DNA of 64,000 nucleotides, taken from assembly GCA_022925895.1 (NCBI GenBank), contig JAKSYS010000071.1:62001-126000 (forward strand). Direction: 5' to 3'. The stretch comes from Fragilaria crotonensis (lineage: Eukaryota > Bacillariophyta > Fragilariophyceae > Fragilariales > Fragilariaceae). The notes below the pieces were generated by a model. It did not search any database. It had not been told where the DNA came from and was given only the letters and a program-made list of their open reading frames with translations. Shown here one piece after another: positions 10,782 to 22,400 of this stretch (its first letter is position 1; the number at the start of each line of letters is the position of its first letter). The position numbers and the translations under genes are program-made.

Positions 10782-11349
10782 ATGCTTCGATTCGCCTCCT
10801 CATCCGTACTGCTGCGTCCCTTATCTTGGGCTTTCGCGGCTTGTGCTCGTCCGCTCCAAGGTGTTGTGGCTCAACCACAACTACAGTATCAACGAGTTCA
10901 GCGACCACAACTTGCGTTCTTGACCATGTGGAGATCCAAAAGCTGCCTCAAAACCAACAAGAGTGTGGCCAAGCGTTTTCGAACCCGCGGTGATGGTAGT
11001 CTCAAACGGTATGTTACTTGATTGTTTGCAACAAACGAGTGTACCACGTGGTGTGAGTGTGGAGACGATGTGTGCCGTGCTGTGCGGTCAGTGCAGTATT
11101 GTGCAGTAGCGAACAGTCAGAGTGGACGGCCTCCACTCTGTTTGATTGGTGTGTTGTCATCCTTGTCTCACCACTTTGTCTCCTGTTGAATTGATGTGAA
11201 CTTTCCTTGTAAAAATACACAGAAATCATGCTGGTGCCTCGCACAACACTGGCTACAAGTCACGAAGCCGGTGCAATCGATTGAGACAATCTGGACTCAT
11301 CACTGAGCCTAAAATGGAGAAACGTATGAAGGTTTTGATGGGAGTGTAG
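10782..11349 (+). CDS. Mitochondrial ribosomal protein bL35m, two exons
   Basis: Large-subunit ribosomal protein bL35, 117 aa after splicing 10782-11008 to 11223-11349 (227 + 127 nt = 354 nt). The donor is CG|GTATGT and the acceptor ACACAG|AAATCATG. Exon 1 encodes an organelle presequence (MLRFASSSVLLRPLSWAFA) and the bL35 start KSCLKTNKSVAKRFRTRG. Exon 2 supplies RNHAGASHNTGYKSRSR, which lines up with the conserved KRRHAGKSHLL segment of bL35. Neither exon alone covers the domain, so the splice is supported by homology. The C-terminal tail (LITEPKMEKRMKVLMGV) is typical in length. Mitochondrial rather than plastid targeting is inferred from the lack of an ER signal and ASAFAP motif. Its role is in large-subunit assembly and structure. 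Confidence 0.85.
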
Positions 11350-11573
11350 GAACTTCCGCTTCCCAGGTCTTGCATTCCCTATAGTCTTATAGAACATCGT
11401 GATGCTTATGAATAAGCACAAGATATGGAGTTGACTTGTACTGTTGGGAATATGAACGCCGATAGACTGTCGTTTTCCTCGTGTTGAATTAAAAAAACTC
11501 TAGAGAGGCCCATTGCCATTACCCATTCTCTACCACGAACAACGTCGTCCGCTCTGCGCAACTTCAGTCGCAT

Positions 11574-12652
11574 CTACACTTTTCCAGTCATTTCAGGCAC
11601 AGCTTGAAACAAATCTGCCTTGAGTCCATAATCTGCCACACTGAAAATAGGAGCATCCCCATCGGTATTAATCGCAACAATCGTCTTGCTATCCTTCATT
11701 CCACTCAAATGCTGAATCGCACCGGATATTCCGACTGCAATGTATAGATCCGGCGCCACAACCTTTCCCGTCTGTCCCACTTGCATATCATTGGGAACCA
11801 TGCCGGCATCGACGGCAGCTCTGCTGGCGCCGACCGCCGCTCCGAGTTTGTCGGCCAAGGATTCAAGGAGGCTAAAGTTATCACCAGATTTCAAACCGCG
11901 ACCTCCGGAAATGACAATGGAAGCGGAACCCAGGTCTGGGCGATCGGATTTGGAGACGGCTTCGCTCACCCAGGTAGATTTGGCAAAGGGAGTCACCGCA
12001 ACGGTTTCGACCGAGGAGGGGGTGTCGACCAATTCGGCTTTGTCAAACGAAGTTGGTCGGACGGATAATAGCTTGACTGAGTCGGTGGCCTTGACCTTCA
12101 CCAAGGCATTGCCAGCGTACATTGGACGAACAAAAAGGTCTGCAGATTGAGAAGTAAGTTGTGAGTCAGGTCGCATGTAATTTTGCGCAGTTGGTAAGTC
12201 CATCGTTAACTAACTCAATGTTTCTACTCACCTGGTTCCAAGATTTGAGTAACATCAGTCACAGGCGACAAGGACAAGAGTGCTGCCGCACGAGGTACAA
12301 CCGAGGATCCAAACTTCGAGGAAGGTGCCATGATATGACCGAATTCCTTCAAATTGGCAACAGCCTGAACAGCATCAGCCACGGTTTCTGTCAACTGATC
12401 GGCACAGGCAACGTAGTAGACGTGCGAGACACCGGCGGGTACTCGAGTCGGTGAAGAGGCGCTGACAACGAGAAGTGAAATGTCGTCTCCGCCGACTTGA
12501 TGGGCAGCTGTGACGGTGGAACAGGTCGCTGGAGAAACGACACCATTCACAAGCGGTTCGGCAATCACCAACGTCGACGCATAGCGATGTCCCACTGTCG
12601 CCAAAGAGCAGGGGCAGCGAGTCAGGAGACGACGAGATGCACTTGATAGCAT
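11574..12652 (-). CDS. Electron transfer flavoprotein alpha subunit (ETF-alpha)
   Basis: ETF-alpha binds FAD and, with ETF-beta, carries electrons from acyl-CoA dehydrogenases to ETF-ubiquinone oxidoreductase in the mitochondrial matrix. Exons are 12652-12232 and 12139-11574 (421 + 566 nt = 987 nt, 328 aa, close to the usual 330); the 92-nt intron has GTGAGT and CTGCAG ends. The N-terminus [17 protein letters not shown] is a mitochondrial presequence, then ASTLVIAEP opens the domain. The splice creates [19 protein letters not shown], a hallmark segment. The C-terminal FAD domain has [51 protein letters not shown] and [17 protein letters not shown], all canonical. It is divergently paired with a thiolase gene. 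Confidence 0.96.
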
Positions 12653-13289
12653 GATTCAATGATGGTTAGTGCTGTGTGCTGTTCAATCACAATAGATGGT
12701 TGCTATCTGTCCCTTGGACGCTTTGGACAGAAGGAATGGAAGTGGAAAATCACCTGCTTCCGTCTCGACTTGCAGACTCGCAGTATGTATGCAAGATGCA
12801 AGTACATTGTACAGTACTGCATCTGAATGCCAGTAACGAATCCAAATTCAATCCTCTGCCGTTGGAACACAGTAATACAGTACAGTAGAGAACTATAGTT
12901 ACTGTAGTTGCAGGTCGTTCAATAGAGATATTCTTAATAGGACGAAAACGAGACCTAAATAATGAATCGATGGTTCCATTACGAAAACTGGTGCAGTCCA
13001 AGTAGGTGTCACGAAGCCCGCAGCCTATGAGAACCCCAATCCATCGCGTCGCTCGAAGGTCGAACGATCCTGTACTTTCCAATGAGATCTATTTCTCTTT
13101 CAATCGTATTCAGATATATTGGACATTGGACGCCAATTGTGCAGCATCGTCGACTCACATCTCACATACCTTGATTGATGCCAATCAACAACGATCGAAC
13201 GACAGCCAGAATTACCGATCCGTTCCTGACCACCTGCTCATAGTTATTGTTATTCACAAAACAAACACAAACACTCAAGCAAAAGCATC
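12653..13289. promoter_or_regulatory. Bidirectional promoter region, ETF-alpha / thiolase
   Basis: 637 bp separate the start codons of two beta-oxidation genes that point away from each other. It must hold both promoters. Short CAGTA/TACAGTA elements recur (for example TAATACAGTACAGTAG near 12872), and an AC-rich stretch precedes the thiolase ATG. No coding frame is convincing. Confidence 0.5.
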
Positions 13290-14480
13290 ATGTCCGGAAT
13301 CTTCATCGTTGCCGCAAAACGCACTCCCTTCGGTGCATTTGGAGGCTCCCTGAAGGCCATGACGGCAACCCAACTTGGCGTTGTTTCCACCAAGGCCGCT
13401 CTTGCCGAGGGAGGCATTGATCCCGCACTTGTCGATCACATCTTCTTCGGTAACGTGATCCCCTCCTCCAAGGACGCCGCATACTTGTCTCGTCACGTTG
13501 GTCTGCAAAGCGGAATTCCAATTACAACTCCTGCCTTGACACTCAATCGCTTGTGCGGATCAGGATTTGAAACAGTGTCACAGGGGGCAAATCTCATCAA
13601 GTTGGGAGAAGCCAACGTGGTTGTTTGTGGCGGCACAGAAAGCATGTCCATGGCACCCCTTCAAGCAAACGGACTGCACGCACGATGGGGTGTGTCCTTG
13701 GGAGCGGGACTTGCATTGGAGGATTCACTCTGGTCGGGACTCACGGATGCTCACACCAACACGCCCATGGGCGTCACGGCAGAGAATTTGGCAAAGCAAT
13801 ACAATATTACCAGACAAGAATGTGACGAATACGCCATTCGCAGTCAACTGACGTGGGCAGCCGCACAGGAAGCTGGAGTCTTTACTGCGGAAATGGCTCC
13901 GATTGAACTTGTCACCAAGAAGGGCACTTCAACCATGACCAAGGACGAACATCCCCGTCCCGAATCGACTTTCGAAAGCATCTCCAAACTTAAACCTGTC
14001 TTTTCAAAAGACGGCGTCGTGACGGCCGCAAACGCGTCGGGAATTTGCGATGGCGCAGGAACGATTATTCTCGCGAGCGAAGCTGCGGTGAAGCAGTACA
14101 ATCTCACTCCCTTGGCCCGCGTGGTGTCAACAGCTGTCACAGGATGTGAACCCACAATTATGGGCATTGGGCCAGTCGAAGCGATTCGAAAGGCCCTTGT
14201 CAAGGCGGACTTGTCGTTGAATCAAGTGGACCGTGTGGAGATTAATGAAGCTTTTGCGGCGCAATTTTTGGCGTGCGCCAAGGAACTTGAGTTGGATATG
14301 TCCAAGACCAACCTTCATGGAGGTGCCATTTCGTTGGGACATCCATTGGGAGCCTCGGGAAGTCGAATCACGGCGCATCTGGCTCATGAATTCGCAACGA
14401 GTGGGGCAGGCAACATTCATGTTGGAGCGGCTTGTATCGGAGGTGGGCAGGGTATTGCGGTGGTGTTGGAACGAGCATAA
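13290..14480 (+). CDS. 3-ketoacyl-CoA thiolase (ACAA2-like acetyl-CoA acyltransferase)
   Basis: Catalyses thiolytic cleavage of 3-ketoacyl-CoA to acetyl-CoA and a shortened acyl-CoA, the last step of beta-oxidation. 396 aa in one exon, the normal length. It begins MSGIFIVAAKRTPFG, like animal ACAA2. The active-site residues are all present: nucleophile Cys89 in LNRLCGSG, His351 in SLGHPLGASGSR and Cys382 in ACIGGGQG. INEAFAAQFLA also matches. No long presequence precedes the enzyme; mammalian ACAA2 is likewise imported with an uncleaved N-terminus, so mitochondrial location is likely but not proven. No C-terminal PTS1 is visible. The divergent ETF-alpha neighbour supports a role in fatty-acid breakdown. 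Confidence 0.96.
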   Translation: MSGIFIVAAKRTPFGAFGGSLKAMTATQLGVVSTKAALAEGGIDPALVDHIFFGNVIPSSKDAAYLSRHVGLQSGIPITTPALTLNRLCGSGFETVSQGANLIKLGEANVVVCGGTESMSMAPLQANGLHARWGVSLGAGLALEDSLWSGLTDAHTNTPMGVTAENLAKQYNITRQECDEYAIRSQLTWAAAQEAGVFTAEMAPIELVTKKGTSTMTKDEHPRPESTFESISKLKPVFSKDGVVTAANASGICDGAGTIILASEAAVKQYNLTPLARVVSTAVTGCEPTIMGIGPVEAIRKALVKADLSLNQVDRVEINEAFAAQFLACAKELELDMSKTNLHGGAISLGHPLGASGSRITAHLAHEFATSGAGNIHVGAACIGGGQGIAVVLERA

Positions 14481-14797
14481 AATACATCACATCTAAAAAT
14501 TCGTTGTCAATATAATGTTCAAAACTAGGACGAAGTCCTATCACCTACTAAAGCATCCCTCATCAATAACTCATCGATGCGGATTGTTGCCAGCGCATCA
14601 ATCGTTGGTTCGAGGAACTATCTATCTCGGCATTCTCATCTCTCATCCCCGTGATGGTTCGGAGCACTTCAACTGCAAAAAAAATTAATTGGGAGCACCA
14701 TTCTCGGCGAGGACCAGGTAGTAAAATGACAGATACCGATGGAGGCGCACGGCAGCGAACGTCTGCGCCTAAAGAAACACAAACCCTCCATCAAAAA
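14481..14797. other. Intergenic between convergent genes
   Basis: 317 bp between the thiolase stop and the probable original stop of the minus-strand KH gene. I see only untranslated-type sequence. Confidence 0.5.
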
Positions 14798-17031
14798 TCA
14801 CCATTCCGTGGCCTTCGCCTTCAATTCTTTGATTTTCCGTTCCACCATATACCGACCTTTGGCGACAACAGCAGGATGCTTTCCAGTTACTAAAATGTGC
14901 GCATCTCTCGTTTTTTACGCACCATCTCGATGGAGCAGTTTGATTGTCGTTCCATGTCCAGTCTTGCGCTGTGCTGGCGTCCAATAAACCTCGCAACCAC
15001 GGATCCATTCTCTGGCATGGTCATGGCCCATACCCAGTGGCTCTTATCAAAAAGAGGAGTTGGGAGCAGGCACGCTCCCTTAGAGACGGTGTCTGTTTCG
15101 TTGTGGAGTGCAAAATCAAATGCAGCTCGACTTCGGTCTCCTTCCTCGGCCAATTTCACAACCTCATATTTGATTGCCAATGCCACTTCCTGGAGTCCTT
15201 TAATGTCATCTCCCACAAGCTCAACGATCACCTGACGATCGTTGTCCACATGGCGGTACGTCACGCTGGTATTCAAGTCCCGAGCCCTCTTACAAAGATG
15301 CCCGTCATATAGTTCTGTGAAGGTGTTTTGTGCGCGAGGATTGTGAGTGCGAGTTTGCCTGACGGAAGAAAGTAATTTGCTACTTACCACTTCGCAGCTT
15401 GGCAGTATCCGTATACCACGGAATGCGGAGAGCGATTTTCCTGGTCGTCACGGGTCTGGAAGTCACGGAGGCATCAAACCTTGGTCGTTTGTTGGAATCA
15501 TTCTCCGAGTACACACGCGAAGGCATGAGCCTTTTAGGAGATTCTGACCGCGAAACGTTCATGTTGTCTGTCTCGCGAAGTTCGCGAAAGGCTCGCTTTG
15601 ACACATTTCCATTATTAGCGGCACGATCACTGGGCGACCCCAAGGTCCGCTCCCCGTTGCAACCCGAGCCTTGGGATAGTGCCCAATCAAGCCGATCTCT
15701 AACCTGACGAAGAGCACCGTTTACTGACGATGCCGCGCTTCCGGTGATAAGGAAGTGAGAAATGCTGCAATCAACTATGCTTAGTTTGCAACCAGTGGAT
15801 GTCTGAATTGAGCGGATACCTGCTCCGTTCCTCCCGATAAACAACCCCATAACATGATCGTGGTCCGCCCGCAATCTAATTGCGGCCAACCAGGCTTTCC
15901 GTTGAAAGGATGGAGGTATCCACGTTTTGACAGCCTCGGAATTCACCTCACCGTAATGCTTATTGAGCATGGCGTTTTCGTAGTGCATCAGACCCGCAGC
16001 AGCTTCGTCGGCTGATGTGGCGAGAGTCATCTCGATCACTTTCGTTGCTACCTCGATTAACTCCGCGCTTCCCCTCAGCTCTACAGCATACTGATGAGTT
16101 AGCTTGATTTGATTTTTCCATTCCATTTGGAAAAGTTGGTCATCGCTCAATTTCGGCGTCATGTTAATGGCGTCGACGATCTTTGCTGTTGTTGATAATT
16201 CATGTTAGCACGCGCCTCATTAAGTGTAGTATGCGTTGGTATGACAAACTTACCTTTGATAGTTTCGTAGTTGGCATCAGAAGGGATCAATATACGCCGC
16301 ACACTCTCGAATCCAAGGGAAACGCGAGCGACACTGGGATTGTTTGCACCGTGATCACAACGATCATCAGCATCGTGGGCCCTGTTTTTGACCGATTCGA
16401 TGCGAACATCAGCGGCATCTGCTTCGGGAGCTGATGTCTTCTCCGACGAAAGAACTCGATATCGAACATGCCGAGCTGGTACATCGCGGAGGACGGTTTT
16501 CGTAGGTGCAACTCCAGGCGATGAAGTACCAGTAGTAATGGTGTATCGGGCTTCTTCCCCATTCGCAAGTAACTGCGAGGAGAACACTGTTCCATCCACG
16601 TCGATGCCGCCTGGAATCGTCACCGACACTGGTGTGGCCTGGGCAAAGTGCAACGCTCGTTCATGGGCCAGAAATTCGTTCCCATCTGCTTGGGACAGGA
16701 CTTTGTAGACAAATGATCGCCTACGGCTTTTCAAATTGACGGCAGCGTACAGGATGGTTCCGTACACTACGACAGATGGAATATCCCGCGCAGCGCCAAA
16801 CTTGATGAAGACAACGCGGCAGCCAGGATGAAATACGAGTGCGGGAGGGATTTGTTCAGGTGGGATTTTGATTGTGTCAAGTTCGGAAATGTCATGTTCA
16901 ACGTCACCGGTGCCATTGTCTTTTTCATTGTCATGGCCTTCCTCCGATGCCTGGTCCAGGAGCTGTGAGACAATGGGTGAATCGTCTACATACTCTTCCT
17001 TTATGATCCTTGTTGTCATCATGGTTGGCAT
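14798..17031 (-). CDS. KH-domain RNA-binding protein, three exons, 3' frame break
   Basis: Exons 17031-16254, 16185-15388 and 15314-14798, introns of 68 and 73 nt with GTAAGT donors. The N-terminal part has a domain I do not recognise (PGCRVVFIKFGAARDIPS) and an acidic stretch. The middle part holds a KH core, MGLFIGRNGAGIRSIQ, with the GxxG loop as GRNG. The last exon starts a second KH core, VARFIGRQHSARLDME, with a degenerate loop. As written the frame stops at 14890 after EMVRKKREMRTF (666 aa). A neighbouring frame then reads ILVTGKHPAVVAKGRYMVE to a stop at 14798, which is the natural end of a KH fold. The switch falls at a run of six A on the coding strand, so one missing A would explain it. 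It may be a sequencing error, a polymorphism or a real truncation. RNA binding is inferred from the KH cores; no target is known. Confidence 0.75.
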
Positions 17032-17819
17032 ATGAAAGGTGGTCTGTTTGTGGGACAAAGATCATATCCTTTTTAGAAAACTGGAGGGGCTCGGTGGCGT
17101 CGGGAAACATATGAGAATTTTTATCATAAATTCATAGCTATACTTCTAAATACATACATGTATATGCAAAGCATACTCATATTCACCAATTGCGGCAGGG
17201 TATGCATTATGCATACACGAGTGCTGCACTCAGTACCTGGTATCATATGTACCTGGTAGAGAATCAAACAAGAACTTGAATAAATGGACCACGACGTAGC
17301 CGTCGTACTCGAGTACAGTACTCCAGTACTGCGCAACTCCGTTAGCGCTGATGTCGGATGTCATGTGAGCAATACTACAGGTATTTCTAGTATGAAGGAG
17401 TACTGCAGTACTCCGAGTACTGGATTACTGCACAGGTATTGGTACGCCATGGAACAGTATTCCGAGTTTCGAGGTCTACAGTGTATGCAGTATCAATAGC
17501 GACCAAGGGCCGTCATGACTTTGCCCTATGACTCGACCATTTGAGAAATGCCTTTTATGCACATTTCTACCTCTGTATAGATGTAGTTGTCATGTTCACT
17601 GAGGAAATACTGGTTTACTATCTAATGCATAACCGTGGCAAACATCTTTTGCTTAAGTAAAATATTGCAGGAATATAACTGCTTTTTTAGTCAACGATAT
17701 CCTTTGCTGCATGAGCACCTATTATATTTGTTGTACGCACTACGAACACCAGCACCATCATTGAGTGCACTAGCTACTCTCTCCCCTTCATCAAGGAGTC
17801 CGAAGCTAGCGCCACCACC
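17032..17819. other. Intergenic, palindrome-rich
   Basis: 788 bp between the KH gene start and the next plus-strand gene. The part at 17160-17470 is dense in GTAC and AGTACT palindromes (GAGTACAGTACTCCAGTACT, GAGTACTGCAGTACTCC) and CCTGGTA elements. No gene is supported. Confidence 0.5.
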
Positions 17820-19355
17820 ATGGTTGTTTCTCCGTTTTGGAACAGGGTTGAGCCAAACTGGGATGGCGGGGCTGGGGATGACGAGCCTGCTTGTCCTCGT
17901 TCTTTTTATTCAAAACGACTAAAGGCAGACCTCCTTCCTGGCACGTTTGTCCTATTTTCCTCTAAGGATGGGGCGACTACTGATGGACCATCACCATGTA
18001 GTCATTATGACGGTTGTGGGGTTGGGCGAATTGTTTGCGTGGTCACCCATGAGGACAGAGCAAGACGCCAGGACATATCAGATTCAAGGCAACAACCTCC
18101 TCCCCAGCATACAAGAGTTCGAGTGAATATCTTTAAGCGATTCACGGAGTTTGCAGCAACGACCGCAAGCATTCTGCGCCCAGAGTTTATCAACGACAAT
18201 CATCTTCGACATCTGCCTGAAGTTGTGCAGACAGAAGAGATGCAACTGATCGCAAGCAGTGACATCATGAACCTTGCCTTCGTCTTTACTCCAACTGCGC
18301 TCAAAGATTCATGTAACTTGTTCTTCACGTGCCAGGGAATGGCAATCGCATTTATTGTACGATCACGATACCAAGAACAAGTTGGATTAGAGTTGCCGAT
18401 GCTAACTGAAGTACCTCCAGACCATTGCCTACCATTCCCTTCAAGCTATATTGGATCGGGGTATTATGACTGCTACCCAAGGAGGATGTGGAATAGTGTC
18501 ATGTGCCTTAAACTGGAGTTGACTAAATTGCTTGGCCGATACTCCCATTTACAAGGCCTGTACTGTAAGGAGGCATGTCGATTGTCAAATTTCACGCCCG
18601 AAACGTGGGGTTTCCTGCGATGGCAGTTCCATGACATTTTTGAAGATGCCGATTGTGGAATGTCGACGAGAATCCGTCGTCATCGACTTACAGAGGCAGG
18701 TTTAGTCGTGAAGGCCGTGCGAGTAATCAAGCGTTGCACAGTGCTTAGATTCGAAACTAAGGCTCATCTGCGGCGTTTGTGTGGTGTTCTTGGGGAATCA
18801 GCCACTGCAGGACAGAGGTGTCGGCTGCCAAAGATATCGACCCCGAAAAACCTTTGGCAAAACGATATAATTAATGTCGTTTGTGGGGCAGACACTGCCG
18901 AAGCAGGTGCATTCAGCCTCAGGACCGTGCATGATGGAATAGATTTGGAGTATGATGGATGTAGTGAGCTTTTTCTTACTGTGCGGTATCGGCGGTTCAC
19001 TTATTCTGCGAACAGCATCAGCATGCCTGCCGACTGTGATCCCCTCTTGTTTGCTTTGATTTGTCGACATGATCCATACGTTGATACAGCCAACAGTATT
19101 CAGAATGATACTTTGCTGGTGGCAGACGAGGACGATGACGATGAAGCAATGGTGATAGCAGATGGCAGCGAGTTCGAGGATTGCGATGGCTGTTTGTACC
19201 GTGTTGTACACGGAATGGCAACTTCAGTTGGTTCCTCAACCTTTATTCAGTCTAGATGCGTGTATCCTCAAAGCAACAACCCATTATTTGGAACGGAGAA
19301 GTCCTTCGACGTACAAATTGCAAAAGATCTAATTGAACGACGGCTTAACGGCTAG
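17820..19355 (+). CDS. Unrecognised 511-aa protein, convergent with the 1059-aa gene
   Basis: A single long open frame starting in an excellent context (CACCACCATGG). I do not recognise the family. An N-terminal segment, LPGTFVLFSSKDG followed by GVGRIVCVVTHED and RVNIFKRF, has the rhythm of a BAH- or Tudor-like beta domain, but this is weak. The middle is Cys- and Tyr-rich (SYIGSGYYDCYPRRMW, HLQGLYCKEACRLSNF). The tail is acidic (VADEDDDDEAMVIADGSEFEDCDG). There is no signal peptide or membrane segment. Its stop lies 96 bp from the stop of the large minus-strand gene, and the two form an isolated convergent pair flanked by palindrome-rich DNA. It could be the second gene of a mobile element or an unrelated host gene. 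Confidence 0.7.
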   Translation: MVVSPFWNRVEPNWDGGAGDDEPACPRSFYSKRLKADLLPGTFVLFSSKDGATTDGPSPCSHYDGCGVGRIVCVVTHEDRARRQDISDSRQQPPPQHTRVRVNIFKRFTEFAATTASILRPEFINDNHLRHLPEVVQTEEMQLIASSDIMNLAFVFTPTALKDSCNLFFTCQGMAIAFIVRSRYQEQVGLELPMLTEVPPDHCLPFPSSYIGSGYYDCYPRRMWNSVMCLKLELTKLLGRYSHLQGLYCKEACRLSNFTPETWGFLRWQFHDIFEDADCGMSTRIRRHRLTEAGLVVKAVRVIKRCTVLRFETKAHLRRLCGVLGESATAGQRCRLPKISTPKNLWQNDIINVVCGADTAEAGAFSLRTVHDGIDLEYDGCSELFLTVRYRRFTYSANSISMPADCDPLLFALICRHDPYVDTANSIQNDTLLVADEDDDDEAMVIADGSEFEDCDGCLYRVVHGMATSVGSSTFIQSRCVYPQSNNPLFGTEKSFDVQIAKDLIERRLNG

Positions 19356-19451
19356 CTAGTAGTACGAAGCGATTACTTTTACTAGATAGTTGTCGATGGA
19401 ACGACAAGTCTTCCTCGTGCCTGATAGTACGAAGTTGGTACCTCGCTTGCT

Positions 19452-22400
19452 CTACTCATACACATCATCTTGTGACAACGCTTGTGTTCGAAAAGCATGA
19501 GGCATCGGATGATCTTCTTTGTGCTTTCGAATCGCAGGTTCCTCTATGCGACATAGGAATACCATGCGTCGTTGTAGCCATCGGGCAATAGGGACGAGTC
19601 GCGATTTTTTGCTTATTCCCCTCACCCCACCGCCATGGCTTGTTCTCCGAAAGAAGTAGGTTTTGATGAGGGAATTCATCGCTTCCCAGCCTTGTTGGGA
19701 GAACCGATAAAGGTTCTTCCACTTGAAAAGATACTCCGCCACATGACCTGAGCCAATCATATGAAGATAATTCGTAACGCCCTCTTTTTGCCAAAGGTGA
19801 ATCCACGCCTGGAAGAATTTGTCGGCATGACATTGATAGGTTGCGACCATGACATTTGTGAAATCATCCTTCTTCCGCAGGAGAACCATCGATATTCTAT
19901 AGTTGTCAAGCGCTAGCATCCAAAGCCTTCTGCGATTGTCATCAGTCACACATGCCTCGACAAGAATGTCAAGAGCATCAATAATGCGTCGAGTCCTTAC
20001 ATTATCCATCGTAATTGGTCTCATCTCTTTTTTCTGGAAGTCAAACGGACACATCCATTGACAAGGATCATTCGGAGTTCCGAGGATGGATTGATTTATA
20101 ATGCTTTCCACGTGTGCGATGAATTGTGTCACTCTAGAACCCTCGGCATTCACATTCGTATATATCAGTTGCTTCTTAGCATTTGATAAACCTTCAACCA
20201 GGAGCATCGAGAGAATCTTGATTCCATTTCTATTCTCCATGTGTAAAACACATGGAAGCGTCGACATCAATAGAAAGTACGCGCCTTCTTTGACCTCTCC
20301 ATGCGCGATTTCTTTTGACAGTCGTTCAATGGTTGCTTCGCCCTTCAATGCATGTCGTAATCGTTCTCGCCTTATTTCAAGGGCGCCATCAACACTGAGC
20401 CCTCTAAGAATGAGTTCATTCGTAAACAAACGAGAGAGTGACTGCTTCTGTGACACAGTCACAGGAGAATAATGAATCGACATCACATCATTCAATGAAT
20501 CCATCGCAGGCTCCAATTCCACATCACTGCGTGTCATTCTTGACTCCGCAAGTATTTCAACCAGCGCTCTCTCTAGTGTAGAAACCAGCTCTTCTACTTC
20601 TCCTTTAATCGTATCGATTCTCTCCGGTGTCGCCATCTCTTTATGAAAGCACATCCATTCTGGATCCAAAGCCGAGTGGTCCCTGCACCATCTATCGCAC
20701 GGCGTTGCGTTTGGAGTGGCTAACGCATCTGACACAGTGGCACATCCTGTGCATGGAAGCGTGTGCACTTTCGCCGCACCCCCCTTGCATAGACCCTTCC
20801 ATTGTGCCGACAAGTCGCAATTCGTCATCACCGAAAATGGAAGGAATCCTGCCATTGTCACTGGAATAGTTTCAGCAGTCGACAAATCATCCAAAAACCG
20901 AAAGAGCGATGCAAATTCTGTAAAGGTCTGCTTCGTCTCTCTACCCATCATAATCTTGAGAGGAATACACAGATTTCTAGATTGCGCACTCATGGTGAAA
21001 GGATTGTCTAGCAGGGGCCTGCTTGTTATCGGACATCGGGCTGCCCGATCGGTTATCTTGATCCCACCAGCAATTATTGACAGATTCTTCGATAGCGATG
21101 CACCATCTATCGAAGAAGCAACCGACAAGCCTCTTTGTTTGCCGATCTCGTCAAGATGAAAGGCTTTCGTAACACACAGCATTGCTTTTGTGTAGTCGAA
21201 TTGTACTGACTCGCCAACCATTGTCTGTTGCAGACGGAATGGACAGTGCTCCATAGCAAACCACTCGACAACACCAGCTGTTCGCTTGAGCTCGGATTTT
21301 GAAGGTATCATCGATCCACGAAAGCGCTTGATGCCACAGGTCTCAACGCGCCTCAGAACATCCATTCCTTCATAGGAAAGAGTTCCACCGGCAAGGTCCA
21401 TCTCACGGAGTATATTGAATGGAGTAAAGACGTTTTCCCGGAAATACTTTCGAGCGCACGTAACCAAATGCGGCACAAATTTCTCCTGACTCCACATTGC
21501 CTTGGCCACAAGGTGACCAACGCGAGCATCACTCCAACGTCGGTATCGAGTGCGTATGACATCATTCATAACCGCCAAAAGATCATTTGCAAAAACCTTG
21601 TTTCGGCTTCGTTGTGCGCTCCGGCTACTATTCCCCTCTGCCGTGGTTGGTGTTGCCTCATGTTGTCCCCTGACGGCCATCATGTCTGCTTGGCGTCGCA
21701 GCAGAGCTCTATTCTCAGCAAGTATACGATGGTTTTTCTGATGCATCAAAGCAATTTTACCTTTGAGTGTCTCCACTAGAACCTGCAGCGTCAACACAGT
21801 CGCGCAAGAATTAAGACTTTGTTCTTGGTCATCATCCTGCCCAGCGGCATGGCCTCTGGCATTTATTGTGCTGCTCTCGTCTGCACCACCAATAGTACCC
21901 ACAGTGCCATGTGTCACACGATGCCCCCCGCTCTCAGCGATACGAGCAGCTGCAGTCTCACTTACAATACCAGTAGTACTAGTACCTGATGATGACGATG
22001 AGTTTGATCTATCGTCTCCTGCTGACTCGTTGTCCTCTTCACTACTTCCTCTGCTGATTGTGTCATCCTCCTCATCGTCCAGCATCTGCCGTGCCATATT
22101 AGCATCTTCTAGTACAACAACAGCAGTAGTAGGCACAACATGCTGCTGAGTCACTGTTCTCTTTCGTTGTTCAAAACAGTCTTCATTCTTTAGCGTTGTG
22201 GGATGCGAGAAGTACTTGTGGCTCGCCTTGCACCCAAATCTACGAGAGTTGATTAAATTTCTCTTGCTCGTATCAGGAGGCAGCGAGTCCCATAAATCGC
22301 AGGGGGCACAAAACATGAAGCCTTGTCCGTTGAATGCATAATGTCGTGTTCTACCAAAGTCGGAACACCTTGGTTTCCTTGAAGTGACCGAAGCTCGTAG

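Noticed and set aside
14798-17031. KH protein as an FMRP/FXR orthologue
   Set aside because: FMRP has Agenet domains and two tightly spaced KH domains with a typical GxxG; the N-terminal domain here differs and the second loop is degenerate, so only a generic KH call is justified.
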